Below are positions 1 through 8,691 of a stretch of DNA of 64,000 bases, piece after piece. Source of the stretch: Streptomyces davaonensis JCM 4913 (GTDB lineage: Bacteria > Actinomycetota > Actinomycetes > Streptomycetales > Streptomycetaceae); contig NC_020504.1 of assembly GCF_000349325.1 (NCBI RefSeq), positions 7,164,053 to 7,228,052 on the forward strand, written 5' to 3'. Made by a program: the position numbers and the translations under genes. The notes beneath the pieces were generated by a model. That model searched no databases. It was not told the origin of the DNA and saw only the letters and a program-made list of their open reading frames with translations. Every line of letters begins with the position of its first letter. The stretch's first letter is position 1.

Positions 1-3000
1 GCCGTTCACGCACCTGCACGTCCACACCCAGTACTCGCTGCTGGACGGTGCCGCGCGGCTGAAGGACATGTTCAACGCGTGCAATGAGATGGGCATGACG
101 CACATCGCCATGTCCGACCACGGCAACCTCCATGGCGCGTACGACTTCTTCCACTCCGCGAAGAAGGCCGGAGTCACCCCGATCATCGGGATCGAGGCCT
201 ATGTCGCCCCCGAGTCCCGGCGCAACAAGCGCAAGATCCAGTGGGGCCAGCCGCACCAGAAGCGGGACGACGTCTCCGGTTCCGGTGGCTACACCCACAA
301 GACGATCTGGGCGGCCAACGCGACGGGCCTGCACAACCTCTTCAAGCTCTCCTCCGACGCCTACGCCGAGGGCTGGCTCCAGAAGTGGCCCCGGATGGAC
401 AAGGAGACCATCTCCCAGTGGTCCGAGGGGCTCATCGCCTCCACCGGCTGCCCCTCGGGCGAGCTCCAGACCCGGCTGCGCCTCGGCCAGTACGACGAGG
501 CCCTGAAGGCCGCCGCCGAGTACCAGGACATCTTCGGCAAGGACCGCTACTTCCTGGAGCTGATGGACCACGGCATCGAGATCGAGCGCCGGGTCCGCGA
601 CGGCCTGCTGGAGATCGGCAAGAAGCTCGGCATCCCCCCGCTGGTCACCAACGACTCGCACTACACCTACGCGCACGAGGCGACCGCGCACGACGCCCTG
701 CTGTGCATCCAGACCGGCAAGAACCTCTCCGACCCCGACCGCTTCCGGTTCGACGGCACGGGTTACTACCTGAAGTCCACGGACGAGATGTACGCCGTCG
801 ACTCCTCGGACGCCTGGCAGGAGGGCTGCCGCAACACCCTCCTGGTCGCCGAGCAGATCGACACCACGGGCATGTTCCAGGAGAAGAACCTCATGCCCAA
901 GTTCGACATCCCCGAGGGCTACACCGAGGTCTCCTGGTTCCGCGAGGAGACCATGCGCGGCATGAACCGCCGCTTCCCGGACGGCATCCCGGACGACCGG
1001 ATGAAGCAGGTCGAGTACGAGATGGACACCATCATCTCGATGGGGTTCCCGGGCTACTTCCTCGTCGTCGCCGACTTCATCATGTGGGCCAAGAGCCAGG
1101 GCATCGCGGTCGGCCCCGGCCGAGGCTCCGCGGCCGGCTCGATCGTCGCCTACGCCATGGGCATCACCGACCTCGACCCGATCCCGCACGGCCTGATCTT
1201 CGAGCGGTTCCTCAACCCCGAGCGCATCTCCATGCCCGACGTCGACATCGACTTCGACGAGCGCAGGCGCGTCGAGGTGATCAGGTACGTCACGGAGAAA
1301 TACGGCTCCGACAAGGTCGCCATGATCGGCACCTACGGCAAGATCAAGGCGAAGAACGCCATCAAGGACTCCGCGCGCGTCCTGGGCTACCCGTACGCGA
1401 TGGGCGACCGGCTCACCAAGGCCATGCCTGCGGACGTCCTCGGCAAGGGCATCGACCTCGACGGCATCACCAACCCCTCCCACCCTCGCTACAGCGAGGC
1501 GGGCGAGATCCGGGCGATGTACGAGAACGAGCCGGATGTGAAGAAGGTCATCGACACCGCCAAGGGCGTCGAGGGCCTGGTCCGGCAGATGGGCGTGCAC
1601 GCCGCCGGCGTCATCATGTCCAGCGAGCCGATCGTCGACCACGCGCCGATCTGGGTGCGGCACACCGACGGCGTGACCATCACGCAGTGGGACTACCCCC
1701 AGTGCGAGTCGCTCGGCCTGCTGAAGATGGACTTCCTCGGCCTGCGCAACCTGACGATCATGGACGACGCCGTCAAGATGGTGAAGTCCAACAAGGGCGT
1801 CGAACTCGACCTGCTGGCCCTGCCGCTCGACGACCCGACGACCTTCGAACTCCTCCAGCGCGGCGACACCCTCGGCGTCTTCCAGTTCGACGGCGGCCCC
1901 ATGCGCTCCCTGCTGCGCCTGATGAAGCCCGACAACTTCGAAGACATCTCCGCCGTGTCGGCGCTCTACCGTCCCGGCCCGATGGGCATGGACTCGCACA
2001 CCAACTACGCGCTGCGCAAGAACAAGCTCCAGGAGATCACCCCGATCCACAAGGAGCTGGAGGAGCCCCTGGAAGAGGTCCTGGCCGTCACCTACGGCCT
2101 GATCGTCTACCAGGAGCAGGTGCAGAAGGCCGCCCAGATCATCGCCGGGTACTCGCTCGGCGAGGCCGACATCCTGCGCCGCGTGATGGGCAAGAAGAAG
2201 CCCGACGAGCTGGCGAAGAACTTCACCATCTTCCAGGCCGGCGCCCAGAAGAACGGCTACAGCGACGAGGCCATCCAGGCCCTGTGGGACGTGCTGGTCC
2301 CGTTCGCCGGCTACGCCTTCAACAAGGCCCACTCGGCCGCGTACGGACTGGTCTCGTACTGGACGGCCTACCTGAAGGCCAACTACCCCGCCGAGTACAT
2401 GGCCGCGCTGCTGACCTCCGTCAAGGACGACAAGGACAAGTCGGCGATCTATCTCAACGAGTGCCGTCGTATGGGCATCAAGGTGCTGCCGCCGAACGTC
2501 AACGAGTCGGTGCACAACTTCGCCGCCCAGGGCGACGACGTGATCCTCTTCGGCCTGGAGGCCGTGCGCAACGTCGGGACGAACGTCGTCGAGTCGATCA
2601 TCAAGAGCCGCAAGGCCAAGGGCAAGTACGCCTCCTTCCCCGACTACCTCGACAAGGTCGAGGCCGTCGCCTGCAACAAGCGGACCACGGAGTCGCTGAT
2701 CAAGGCGGGCGCCTTCGACACGATGGGTCACACCCGCAAGGGCCTCACCGCGCACTTCGACTCGATGATCGACAACGTGGTCGCGGTCAAGCGCAAGGAG
2801 GCCGAGGGCCAGTTCGACCTCTTCGGCGGCATGGGCGAGGAGGAGAGCAACGAGCCCGGCTTCGGCCTGGACGTGGAGTTCACCACCGACGAGTGGGACA
2901 AGACCTATCTGCTCGCCCAGGAGCGGGAGATGCTCGGTCTGTACGTCTCCGACCACCCGCTCTTCGGCCTGGAGCACGTGCTGTCCGACAAGGCGGACGC

Positions 3001-3529
3001 GGGCATCGCCCAGCTCACCGGAGGTGAGCACGCGGACGGCGCGGTCGTCACCATCGGCGGCATCATCTCCGGCCTCCAGCGCAAGATGACCAAGCAGGGC
3101 AACGCCTGGGCCATCGCCACCGTCGAGGACCTGGCCGGTTCCATCGAGTGCATGTTCTTCCCGGCCACCTACCAGCTCGTCTCGACGCAGCTCGTCGAGG
3201 ACGCGGTGGTCTTCGTCAAGGGCCGCCTGGACAAGCGCGAGGACGTGCCGCGGCTGGTCGCCATGGAGCTGATGGTGCCGGACCTGTCGAACGCGGGCAC
3301 CAACGCCCCGGTCGTCCTCACCATCCCCGCGGTCAAGGTCACCCCGCCGATGGTCAGCCGCCTCGGCGAGATCCTCACCCATCACAAGGGCGACAGCGAG
3401 GTCCGGATCAAGCTCCAGGGCCCGACGAAGACGACCGTGCTACGGCTGGACCGCCACCGGGTGAAGCCGGACCCGGCGCTCTTCGGCGACCTCAAGGTGC
3501 TGCTCGGCCCGTCCTGCCTGGCCGGCTAG
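1..3529 (+). CDS. dnaE: DNA polymerase III alpha subunit (5' end outside window)
   Basis: Replicative DNA polymerase catalytic subunit, acting at the fork in the cytoplasm. The reading frame is already open at base 2 and begins with the PHP-domain motif THLHVHTQYSLLDG, so only a few N-terminal codons are missing; 1175 residues are visible, the normal size for actinobacterial DnaE1. Polymerase (family C) motifs are present: GPGRGSAAGS near visible residue 371, the catalytic-Asp motif PDVDIDFDERRR near 413, and YRPGPM in the palm/fingers. An OB-fold follows near residues 1010-1090 (VTIGGIISGLQRKMTKQG). A strong hairpin lies 30 bp after the stop. Identification is secure. Confidence 0.97.
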   Translation, partial: PFTHLHVHTQYSLLDGAARLKDMFNACNEMGMTHIAMSDHGNLHGAYDFFHSAKKAGVTPIIGIEAYVAPESRRNKRKIQWGQPHQKRDDVSGSGGYTHKTIWAANATGLHNLFKLSSDAYAEGWLQKWPRMDKETISQWSEGLIASTGCPSGELQTRLRLGQYDEALKAAAEYQDIFGKDRYFLELMDHGIEIERRVRDGLLEIGKKLGIPPLVTNDSHYTYAHEATAHDALLCIQTGKNLSDPDRFRFDGTGYYLKSTDEMYAVDSSDAWQEGCRNTLLVAEQIDTTGMFQEKNLMPKFDIPEGYTEVSWFREETMRGMNRRFPDGIPDDRMKQVEYEMDTIISMGFPGYFLVVADFIMWAKSQGIAVGPGRGSAAGSIVAYAMGITDLDPIPHGLIFERFLNPERISMPDVDIDFDERRRVEVIRYVTEKYGSDKVAMIGTYGKIKAKNAIKDSARVLGYPYAMGDRLTKAMPADVLGKGIDLDGITNPSHPRYSEAGEIRAMYENEPDVKKVIDTAKGVEGLVRQMGVHAAGVIMSSEPIVDHAPIWVRHTDGVTITQWDYPQCESLGLLKMDFLGLRNLTIMDDAVKMVKSNKGVELDLLALPLDDPTTFELLQRGDTLGVFQFDGGPMRSLLRLMKPDNFEDISAVSALYRPGPMGMDSHTNYALRKNKLQEITPIHKELEEPLEEVLAVTYGLIVYQEQVQKAAQIIAGYSLGEADILRRVMGKKKPDELAKNFTIFQAGAQKNGYSDEAIQALWDVLVPFAGYAFNKAHSAAYGLVSYWTAYLKANYPAEYMAALLTSVKDDKDKSAIYLNECRRMGIKVLPPNVNESVHNFAAQGDDVILFGLEAVRNVGTNVVESIIKSRKAKGKYASFPDYLDKVEAVACNKRTTESLIKAGAFDTMGHTRKGLTAHFDSMIDNVVAVKRKEAEGQFDLFGGMGEEESNEPGFGLDVEFTTDEWDKTYLLAQEREMLGLYVSDHPLFGLEHVLSDKADAGIAQLTGGEHADGAVVTIGGIISGLQRKMTKQGNAWAIATVEDLAGSIECMFFPATYQLVSTQLVEDAVVFVKGRLDKREDVPRLVAMELMVPDLSNAGTNAPVVLTIPAVKVTPPMVSRLGEILTHHKGDSEVRIKLQGPTKTTVLRLDRHRVKPDPALFGDLKVLLGPSCLAG

Positions 3530-3558
3530 CGAAGACAGAAGACGGAAGAGACAGGTGC

Positions 3559-3591
3559 GAGGGGCGCATCCGCGTGTCGGATGCGCCCCTC
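3559..3591. terminator. Hairpin terminator after dnaE
   Basis: Perfect 13-bp inverted repeat (GAGGGGCGCATCC / GGATGCGCCCCTC) with a 7-nt loop. It sits between the dnaE stop and the converging small gene at 3628-3792, so it can serve both strands. Confidence 0.8.
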
Positions 3592-3627
3592 GTCATGTGC
3601 CTGGGCTCAACGCCCGTTATGAAGATG

Positions 3628-3792
3628 TCAGTTGTGACCGAACTTCTTCTGCTTGCCCTTGCGCGCGATGTCGCTCGGCGTCACCTGGGACATCCGCTGC
3701 TCGGCCTGCGCCTCCATCGAGGACTGCTGGGCCTGCTGCTGCCCGCGCTCGGACTGCGGCTGCTTTCGGTCACGGTTCTTGTTCTTGGCCAT
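3628..3792 (-). CDS. Small conserved basic/Gln-rich protein, 54 aa
   Basis: A 54-residue ORF starting with ATG at 3792 and ending with TGA at 3628. An AGGAGG ribosome-binding site lies 7-8 nt upstream of the ATG on the minus strand, which is the main support for expression. The product is highly charged and polar: MAKNKNRDRKQPQSERGQ at the N-terminus, a Gln-rich middle, and a Lys-rich end finishing KKFGHN. There is no membrane segment or Cys. It has the look of a small cytoplasmic or nucleic-acid-associated protein, but I do not recognise a named family and infer no function. It converges on dnaE across a shared terminator. Confidence 0.7.
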   Translation of the reverse strand: MAKNKNRDRKQPQSERGQQQAQQSSMEAQAEQRMSQVTPSDIARKGKQKKFGHN

Positions 3793-4016
3793 GGTGATCT
3801 GCCTCCTGTGGGGGATCTAGGGGCCAGGGCCGCGACCAGATTCACATAGGCTGACAAGGGACGCATTTCGGAAGATTACGGTGCGTGACGGCGCTCGTTC
3901 GAGCCGCTCACCCCGAAACGCCACGCCGAAGATCGAGTTCCGGCCGTTAACCTTCGCGAGGTCGGGCAGACTCGAAGGAAGCCCGAAGCAAACCTCCCGG
4001 AAAGAGGGTGGATCGC

Positions 4017-5231
4017 GTGGACCGCTGCATCGTCCTGGTGGACGCCGGGTATCTGCTGGGGGCCGCCGCCTCACTTCTCGCCGGAGAGCCCTCCCGCTCC
4101 CGGATCACCGTCGATCACACCGCCCTGATCCAGGGTTTGCGCGAGCGAGCCGAGTCGGACACCGAGCGCCCGCTGCTGCGCATCTACTGGTTCGACGGCG
4201 CCCCCGACCGCGTCCCGCAGCCCGAGCACCGCCGACTGCGCGTGATGCCCAGGGTCACCGTGCGCCTGGGCGCACTGACCCGCAGCGACGGACGCTGGGC
4301 GCAGAAGGGCGTGGACGCCGCGATGCACGCCGAGCTGACCGAACTGGCCCGCAACCGGGCCTGTTCCGACATCGTGCTGGTCACCGGCGACGGCGATCTG
4401 CTGCCCGGCATGATGGCCGCCAAGGAACACGGCGTCGCCGTGCACCTGTGGGCCGTGCAGGCCGCCGACGGCGACTACAACCAGTCCGAGGACCTGGTCG
4501 CCGAGGCCGACGAGCGGCGCGTGCTGGACCGTACCTGGATCACCAAGGCCGTACGTGCCAAGGAGCTCGGCGGGATCTGCGCGCCGCCGCCCGCGCCGCG
4601 GCCCGAGATCGCCGCGATCCTCTCCGCGCCGCTGCCCGACTCCGCGCTCGCCGCGGCCGAGCGGCCCGTCGAGGAGCGGGAGCACCGGGCACCGGCCGCC
4701 GCGACGGAGAACGGCACCCAGGAGCGGGTGCCCGCGCCGAAGGGCGTGCCCACGCCGAAGGATCTGGCCGCCCTGCGCGGGCCCGGAGCGCACTCCGCGC
4801 ATCCCGCCTCCGCGACCCTGCGCTGGTCCTCCGACAAGGGCTGGGTGGACCGGCCCGGCGCCACCGCCGAGCCGCCCGAGATCGCCTCCATGCCGACACT
4901 CGCCCAGCTCACCACGGCGGAGCAGCGGTGGGCCGACCGCGAGGAGGACATCACCACCGTCGGCGGAGACCCGTACGAGGTCGGACAGGTGTTCGCGCGG
5001 CGGTGGATGGAACGGCTCGGCGACCAGAGCCATCTCCAGAAGCTCTCCGGGATGTACCCGCGGATCCCGCACCGCATCGACGGCGAGCTGCTGCGCTACG
5101 CCGCCCGGTTCGGGCTGCTCGCCCACAAGGACGACCAGATCGACGAGCACGACCGGTATGCGATCCGGGCCGGGTTCTGGCGGGAGATCGATGTCCGGAC
5201 GGCCGCGGAGCACGCGCCGGCGGGGGAGTGA
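4017..5231 (+). CDS. NYN (PIN-like) domain protein
   Basis: 404 residues. The N-terminal ~170 residues form an NYN/LabA-type PIN-like domain: an Asp strand (IVLVDAGYLLGAAA), a second acidic site around KGVDAAMHAEL, and DIVLVTGDGDLLPGM. Family members are usually metal-dependent RNases; activity here is inferred. The middle (about 200-270) is Ala/Pro/Glu-rich linker. The last ~100 residues (YEVGQVFARRWMERLGD onward) look like a small helical OST-HTH-like domain, which would suit RNA binding. A GTG at 4008 is also in frame, but GTG at 4017 has the better-spaced AAAGAGGG site, so it is preferred. Confidence 0.8.
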   Translation: MDRCIVLVDAGYLLGAAASLLAGEPSRSRITVDHTALIQGLRERAESDTERPLLRIYWFDGAPDRVPQPEHRRLRVMPRVTVRLGALTRSDGRWAQKGVDAAMHAELTELARNRACSDIVLVTGDGDLLPGMMAAKEHGVAVHLWAVQAADGDYNQSEDLVAEADERRVLDRTWITKAVRAKELGGICAPPPAPRPEIAAILSAPLPDSALAAAERPVEEREHRAPAAATENGTQERVPAPKGVPTPKDLAALRGPGAHSAHPASATLRWSSDKGWVDRPGATAEPPEIASMPTLAQLTTAEQRWADREEDITTVGGDPYEVGQVFARRWMERLGDQSHLQKLSGMYPRIPHRIDGELLRYAARFGLLAHKDDQIDEHDRYAIRAGFWREIDVRTAAEHAPAGE

Positions 5232-5278
5232 AACGGCACATACGCCGCCCCAAGGACGAGCCGAGCGCGCCGACCCCG

Positions 5279-5293
5279 TAGTCTCATCCCTTG
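5279..5293 (+). promoter_or_regulatory. Leaderless -10 box for ABC ATPase gene
   Basis: TAGTCT at 5279-5284 lies 8 nt before GTG 5293 and there is no Shine-Dalgarno sequence, so transcription probably starts at the start codon. No convincing -35. Confidence 0.5.
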
Positions 5294-6312
5294 TGAGTAA
5301 GCGCGCGACACCGGCACTTCGGCCCAGTGGGGATGTCGTGTGTGCCGTGCGCGGACTGACCAAGACCTATCCGGCGGTACGGGGACGGCGCGGCACTCCC
5401 GCCACCCCCGAGGTGCGGGCCACCGACGACGTACGGCTGGACATCCGGCGCGGTGAGATCTTCGGGCTGCTCGGCCCGAACGGCGCCGGCAAGACCACCC
5501 TCGTACGGCAGCTCACGGGGCTGATGCGGCCCGATCGCGGCAGTGTGGAGATCCTCGGGCACGACATCGTGCGGCACCCGGAGCGCGCCGCGCGCATCCT
5601 CGCCTACCTCGGCCAGGAGTCGACCGCCCTCGACGAGCTGACCGTCTCCCTCGCCGCCGAGACCACCGGGCGGCTGCGCGGACTGGACGTGCACACGGCA
5701 CGGGCCGAGCGGGACGCGGTACTTCAGGAACTGGGGCTGACCGAGCTTGCCGGGCGGCCGCTGAAGAAACTGTCCGGGGGCCAGCGCAGGCTCGCCTGTT
5801 TCGCCGCCGCCCTCGTGGGTGAGCGGCCGCTGCTGGTGCTCGACGAGCCGACCACCGGGATGGATCCCGTGGCGCGGCGCGCGGTCTGGTCCGCGGTCGA
5901 CCGGCGGCGGGCCGAGCACGGCACGACCGTCCTGCTCGTCACCCACAACGTCATCGAGGCCGAGACCGTGCTGGACCGGGTCGCCGTGCTGGACCGGGGA
6001 CGGGTCATCGCCTGTGACACGCCGGGCGGGCTCAAGGAGCAGGTCGCCGGGGAGGTCCGGGTGGACCTGGTGTGGCGCGAGGCGGCGCCGCTGCATGTGC
6101 CCGAGGTGGCCGCGCTCCAGGACCGGGTCGTGGCGTCGGGGCGGCGCTGGACCCTGCGGCTCGCGCCCGAGGAGGCCCGCGCGGTCGTCGCCACCGTGAC
6201 CGGCGGGGCCGCCTTCTCCGCCCTCGACGACTTCACCCTCGCCACGCCCAGCCTGGAGGATGTGTATCTGGCCCTGGGCGGGGCCGCGCAGCAGGGGTTG
6301 GTGAAGGCTTGA
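5293..6312 (+). CDS. ABC transporter ATP-binding protein (DrrA/NodI type)
   Basis: 339-residue nucleotide-binding subunit of an ABC-2 exporter. Walker A (GPNGAGKTT), Q-loop region (YLGQES), signature LSGGQRR, Walker B LLVLDEPTTGMD and switch His (VTHNVIEAE) are intact, so it should be an active ATPase. A C-terminal extension of ~90 residues is typical of the daunorubicin-resistance (DrrA) subfamily. The permease follows 85 bp downstream, forming a two-gene efflux unit; the substrate cannot be told. Start GTG 5293 is chosen because it sits right behind a -10 box. An upstream in-frame extension is open only because it overlaps the NYN gene. Confidence 0.9.
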   Translation: MSKRATPALRPSGDVVCAVRGLTKTYPAVRGRRGTPATPEVRATDDVRLDIRRGEIFGLLGPNGAGKTTLVRQLTGLMRPDRGSVEILGHDIVRHPERAARILAYLGQESTALDELTVSLAAETTGRLRGLDVHTARAERDAVLQELGLTELAGRPLKKLSGGQRRLACFAAALVGERPLLVLDEPTTGMDPVARRAVWSAVDRRRAEHGTTVLLVTHNVIEAETVLDRVAVLDRGRVIACDTPGGLKEQVAGEVRVDLVWREAAPLHVPEVAALQDRVVASGRRWTLRLAPEEARAVVATVTGGAAFSALDDFTLATPSLEDVYLALGGAAQQGLVKA

Positions 6313-6397
6313 GCACCACTGGTCCGGGGTTGAGTACAAAGAGCGTCGCATTCGTACGGAACGGGACTGCCGCCGCAGCGAAGAGGAGCAGCGCCAC

Positions 6398-7222
6398 GTG
6401 AGTGTCGTACCCGCCGAGGTTCTGCCGGCCGGCGCGCGGGCCGCGGACGAGTCGCCCGTGACGCGCGCGGCCGAGCTCGCGCCCGCGGCCCGGCTGTGGC
6501 CGTCGCTGTGCGCCGTGTACCGGGCGCAGCTGTCGCGTGCGCGGGTCGCGCGTATCCCGCTGCTGTTCGTGGCGACCTTCCAGTCCGTCGGGATCATGAT
6601 CCTGATGCGCGGGGTCGTGGACGGTGGGGACGAGGCGCGGGCCGTGGTGGCCGGGTCGTCGGTGCTGGTGGTGGCCTTCGTCGCGTTGAACCTGCTCGCC
6701 CAGTACTTCGGGCAGCTCCGGGCCAGCGGGGGGCTCGACCACTACGCGACGCTGCCGGTGCCGCCTGCGGCCGTGGTGCTGGGGGCCGCGGGGGCGTACG
6801 CCTCCTTCACCGCGCCCGGGACCGTGGTGACCGCCGTGTTCGGGTGTGTGCTGTTCGGGCTGCCGATGACGCATCTGTGGGTACTGCTCGCGGTGATTCC
6901 GCTGGCCGGGGCGGCGCTCGCGGGGCTCGGGGCGGCGCTCGGACTGCTCGCGCCGCGGCCGGAACTCGCGACCGTGCTCGGCCAGTTGGGCATGTCCGCG
7001 GCGCTGCTGCTGGGGGTGCTGCCGGCCGAGCGGATGCCCGAGGTGGTGCGACTCGCGCGGGATCTGCTGCCGTCGACGTACGGCGTGGAGGCTCTTGCGC
7101 GGACCTTCGGGGAGCGGCCCGACTGGGCCTTCGTCCTCGGTGACCTCGCCGTGTGCGGGGTCGTGGGCGTCGTTTCGCTGGCCGTGGCGACCTGGGCGTA
7201 CCGTCGGGCTGCCGTCCGGTGA
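6398..7222 (+). CDS. ABC-2 type transporter permease
   Basis: 274-residue integral membrane protein. After a ~50-residue cytoplasmic N-terminus there are about six hydrophobic segments (for example LLFVATFQSVGIMILM, VVAGSSVLVVAFVALNLL, ATVLGQLGMSAALLLGVLP), the ABC-2 permease pattern. It pairs with the ATPase encoded just upstream and should form the export channel. GTG 6398 has an AGAGGAG site 8-9 nt upstream. The gene is very GC-rich at third positions, like its neighbours. Confidence 0.88.
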   Translation: MSVVPAEVLPAGARAADESPVTRAAELAPAARLWPSLCAVYRAQLSRARVARIPLLFVATFQSVGIMILMRGVVDGGDEARAVVAGSSVLVVAFVALNLLAQYFGQLRASGGLDHYATLPVPPAAVVLGAAGAYASFTAPGTVVTAVFGCVLFGLPMTHLWVLLAVIPLAGAALAGLGAALGLLAPRPELATVLGQLGMSAALLLGVLPAERMPEVVRLARDLLPSTYGVEALARTFGERPDWAFVLGDLAVCGVVGVVSLAVATWAYRRAAVR

Positions 7223-7244
7223 CGCGGCGCACAGGGCGGCCTGG

Positions 7245-7257
7245 CACGATGTCAGGG
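7245..7257 (+). promoter_or_regulatory. Possible leaderless -10 box (DUF2567 gene)
   Basis: CACGAT at 7245-7250 ends 6 nt before GTG 7257. It is a weak match but follows the spacing seen repeatedly in this window. Confidence 0.35.
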
Positions 7258-7949
7258 TGACCGCACCATTGACTCCGCCACCGCCGCCGCGTGACCAGCC
7301 CGCCAGCACCGCGTGGCAGCAGCCGCATGTACCTTCCGGTGAGCCGGGGCATTACGGGTACGTGCCGCCGCCCTCGTACGGGCAGGACGGGCCCGGGATG
7401 AAGGTCGAGGTGCGGGAGGCCGCCGTGGTGACGGTGGCTGTCGCCGTGGCCGGGGTGCTGCTCGGGGTGCTGTGGTGGTGGCTGGCTCCTCGGGTGCCGC
7501 TGGTCGGGGACGTGGTCGAGGGGGGCTGGGCCGTCTACTTCAAGGACACCGAGGGGGAGCAGGCGGTGGGCGTCGACGGTACGTTCGCGCTGTTGGCGCT
7601 CGGGTTCGGGGCGGTGAGTGCGTTGGCCGTGTTCCTGGTGCGGCGGCGTGGGGGTGTGCCGCTGGTGGTCGGGATGGCGGTCGGGGGGTTCCTCGGGTCC
7701 TTGCTCGCCTGGCGGGTGGGGGTGTGGCTCGGGCCGGCGCAGGATGTCATCGCGCATGCCAAGGATGTGGGCAAGGGGGTGACGTTCTCGGCGCCGCTCG
7801 AGCTTGATGCGAAGGGGGCGTTGCTGGTGTGGTCCATTGCCGCGCTGGTGGTGCACCTGGGGCTGACCGCGCTGTTCGGGCCGCGGGATCCGGATCCGTA
7901 CGAGCAGGACCGGCGTCCTCGGGACGGGTACGGCACGCCGCAGGCGTAG
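7257..7949 (+). CDS. DUF2567-like actinobacterial membrane protein
   Basis: 230-residue protein with a Pro/Gln-rich cytoplasmic N-terminus (~55 residues) followed by four hydrophobic segments: VVTVAVAVAGVLLGVLWWWLAP, TFALLALGFGAVSALAVFLV, PLVVGMAVGGFLGSLLAWRVG and ALLVWSIAALVVHLGLTALFG. A soluble loop follows the first segment. Layout and position agree with the DUF2567 family of unknown function; the family name is from memory and moderately sure. It lies 34 bp after the permease gene but seems to have its own start signal. Confidence 0.75.
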   Translation: MTAPLTPPPPPRDQPASTAWQQPHVPSGEPGHYGYVPPPSYGQDGPGMKVEVREAAVVTVAVAVAGVLLGVLWWWLAPRVPLVGDVVEGGWAVYFKDTEGEQAVGVDGTFALLALGFGAVSALAVFLVRRRGGVPLVVGMAVGGFLGSLLAWRVGVWLGPAQDVIAHAKDVGKGVTFSAPLELDAKGALLVWSIAALVVHLGLTALFGPRDPDPYEQDRRPRDGYGTPQA

Positions 7950-7954
7950 TTTTC

Positions 7955-8072
7955 TCGCCCCCGCCGCCCCTACCCGTCCCTCCCCCAGAGGGGGGACCCC
8001 CACTGGGGGCTGCCGCCCCCAGACCCCCGCTGTCGGCCCTGAACGGGCCTCGTCCTCAAACGCCGGACGGGC
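7955..8072. repeat. Streptomyces intergenic repeat, copy 1
   Basis: This segment shares two identical blocks with 36109-36231: a CGCCCCCGCCGCCCCTACCC block and a CCTCGTCCTCAAACGCCGGA block about 90 bp later. The type is common between Streptomyces genes. It fills the gap between two converging genes and contains a CTGGGGGC/GCCCCCAG hairpin (8003-8022) that may work as terminator. Confidence 0.75.
8003..8022. terminator. Hairpin within intergenic repeat
   Basis: Perfect 8-bp stem CTGGGGGC/GCCCCCAG with a 4-nt TGCC loop, placed between convergent genes. No T-run. Confidence 0.5.
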
Positions 8073-8075
8073 CGA

Positions 8076-8150
8076 CTAGGCCGGGCGCCTGCCGTGGTTG
8101 GCTCGGCGCTTCTTCAGGCGCCATTTGCGTTTCCGTGTTTTCTTCGACAT
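8076..8150 (-). CDS. 50S ribosomal protein bL37
   Basis: A 24-residue, extremely basic peptide: MSKKTRKRKWRLKKRR followed by ANHGRRPA and TAG. The ANHG(K/R)RP ending and the size match bL37, the tiny extra large-subunit protein found on mycobacterial ribosomes and conserved in actinobacteria. Start ATG 8150 is preceded by AGAGGGG. It lies 41 bp after ybaK on the same strand and may be co-transcribed. It is easily missed because it is so short. The family match is from memory of the mycobacterial sequence. Confidence 0.82.
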   Translation of the reverse strand: MSKKTRKRKWRLKKRRANHGRRPA

Positions 8151-8191
8151 GTCCCCTCTGCTTAACCGAGGAAGAGGGGTACGTCGAGGGG

Positions 8192-8683
8192 CTAAACGCG
8201 TCCGATGGGGGCCAGGGTCGCGCTCGTGAGGGTGGCCAGGGCCGTGGGGGAGAGTTCGATCTCCAGGCCCCTGCGGCCTGCTGAGACGCAGATGGTGGCG
8301 TGGGTTGTCGCTGAGGCGTCCAGGACCGTGGGGAGCTTCTTGCGTTGGCCGAGAGGGGAGATGCCGCCTCGGACGTAGCCCGTGGTGCGTTCCGCCTGGG
8401 TCGGGTCGGCCATGGACGCTCGCTTGCCGCCCACCGCCGTTGCCAGTGCCTTCAGGTCCAGTTGGCCCGCCACCGGGACCACCGCCACCGTCAGGGTGCC
8501 GTCCACCTCCGCCACCAGGGTCTTGAAGACGCGGTCGGGGGACACGCCCATGGCATCCGCCGCCTCCTCGCCGTAGGACGGGTGGGCGGGGTCGTGTTCG
8601 TAGGCGTGAGTGGTGAAGGGGACCCCGGCTGAGGTGAGGGCCACTGTTGCCGGGGTGCCTGCCGACTGTCGCTTCTTCGCCAT
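8192..8683 (-). CDS. ybaK: Cys-tRNA(Pro) deacylase YbaK
   Basis: 163 residues, the normal size for the YbaK/EbsC family of trans-editing enzymes, which hydrolyse Cys mischarged on tRNA(Pro) (and related misacylated tRNAs). Family features are visible: a start MAKKRQSAGTPATVAL, the conserved Lys in RVFKTLVAEVDG, VVPVAGQLDLKALA and the glycine-rich VRGGISPLGQRKKLPTVLD stretch. The upstream Lon-substrate-domain gene ends 8 bp before this start, so the two probably share a transcript with bL37 below. Confidence 0.92.
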   Translation of the reverse strand: MAKKRQSAGTPATVALTSAGVPFTTHAYEHDPAHPSYGEEAADAMGVSPDRVFKTLVAEVDGTLTVAVVPVAGQLDLKALATAVGGKRASMADPTQAERTTGYVRGGISPLGQRKKLPTVLDASATTHATICVSAGRRGLEIELSPTALATLTSATLAPIGRV

Positions 8684-8691
8684 CGCTTGCC

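Noticed and set aside
241..3027. 928-codon open frame on the plus strand inside dnaE
   Set aside because: Shadow frame of dnaE: Arg/Pro/Gly-rich translation with no domain, caused by high GC at third positions.
3881..5281. 466-codon open frame and a 430-codon minus-strand frame over the NYN gene
   Set aside because: Both give low-complexity Arg/Gly/Pro proteins; the NYN frame has real motifs.
7829..8284. 151-codon plus-strand frame across the intergenic repeat
   Set aside because: Runs through the repeat and antisense to bL37 and ybaK; shadow.
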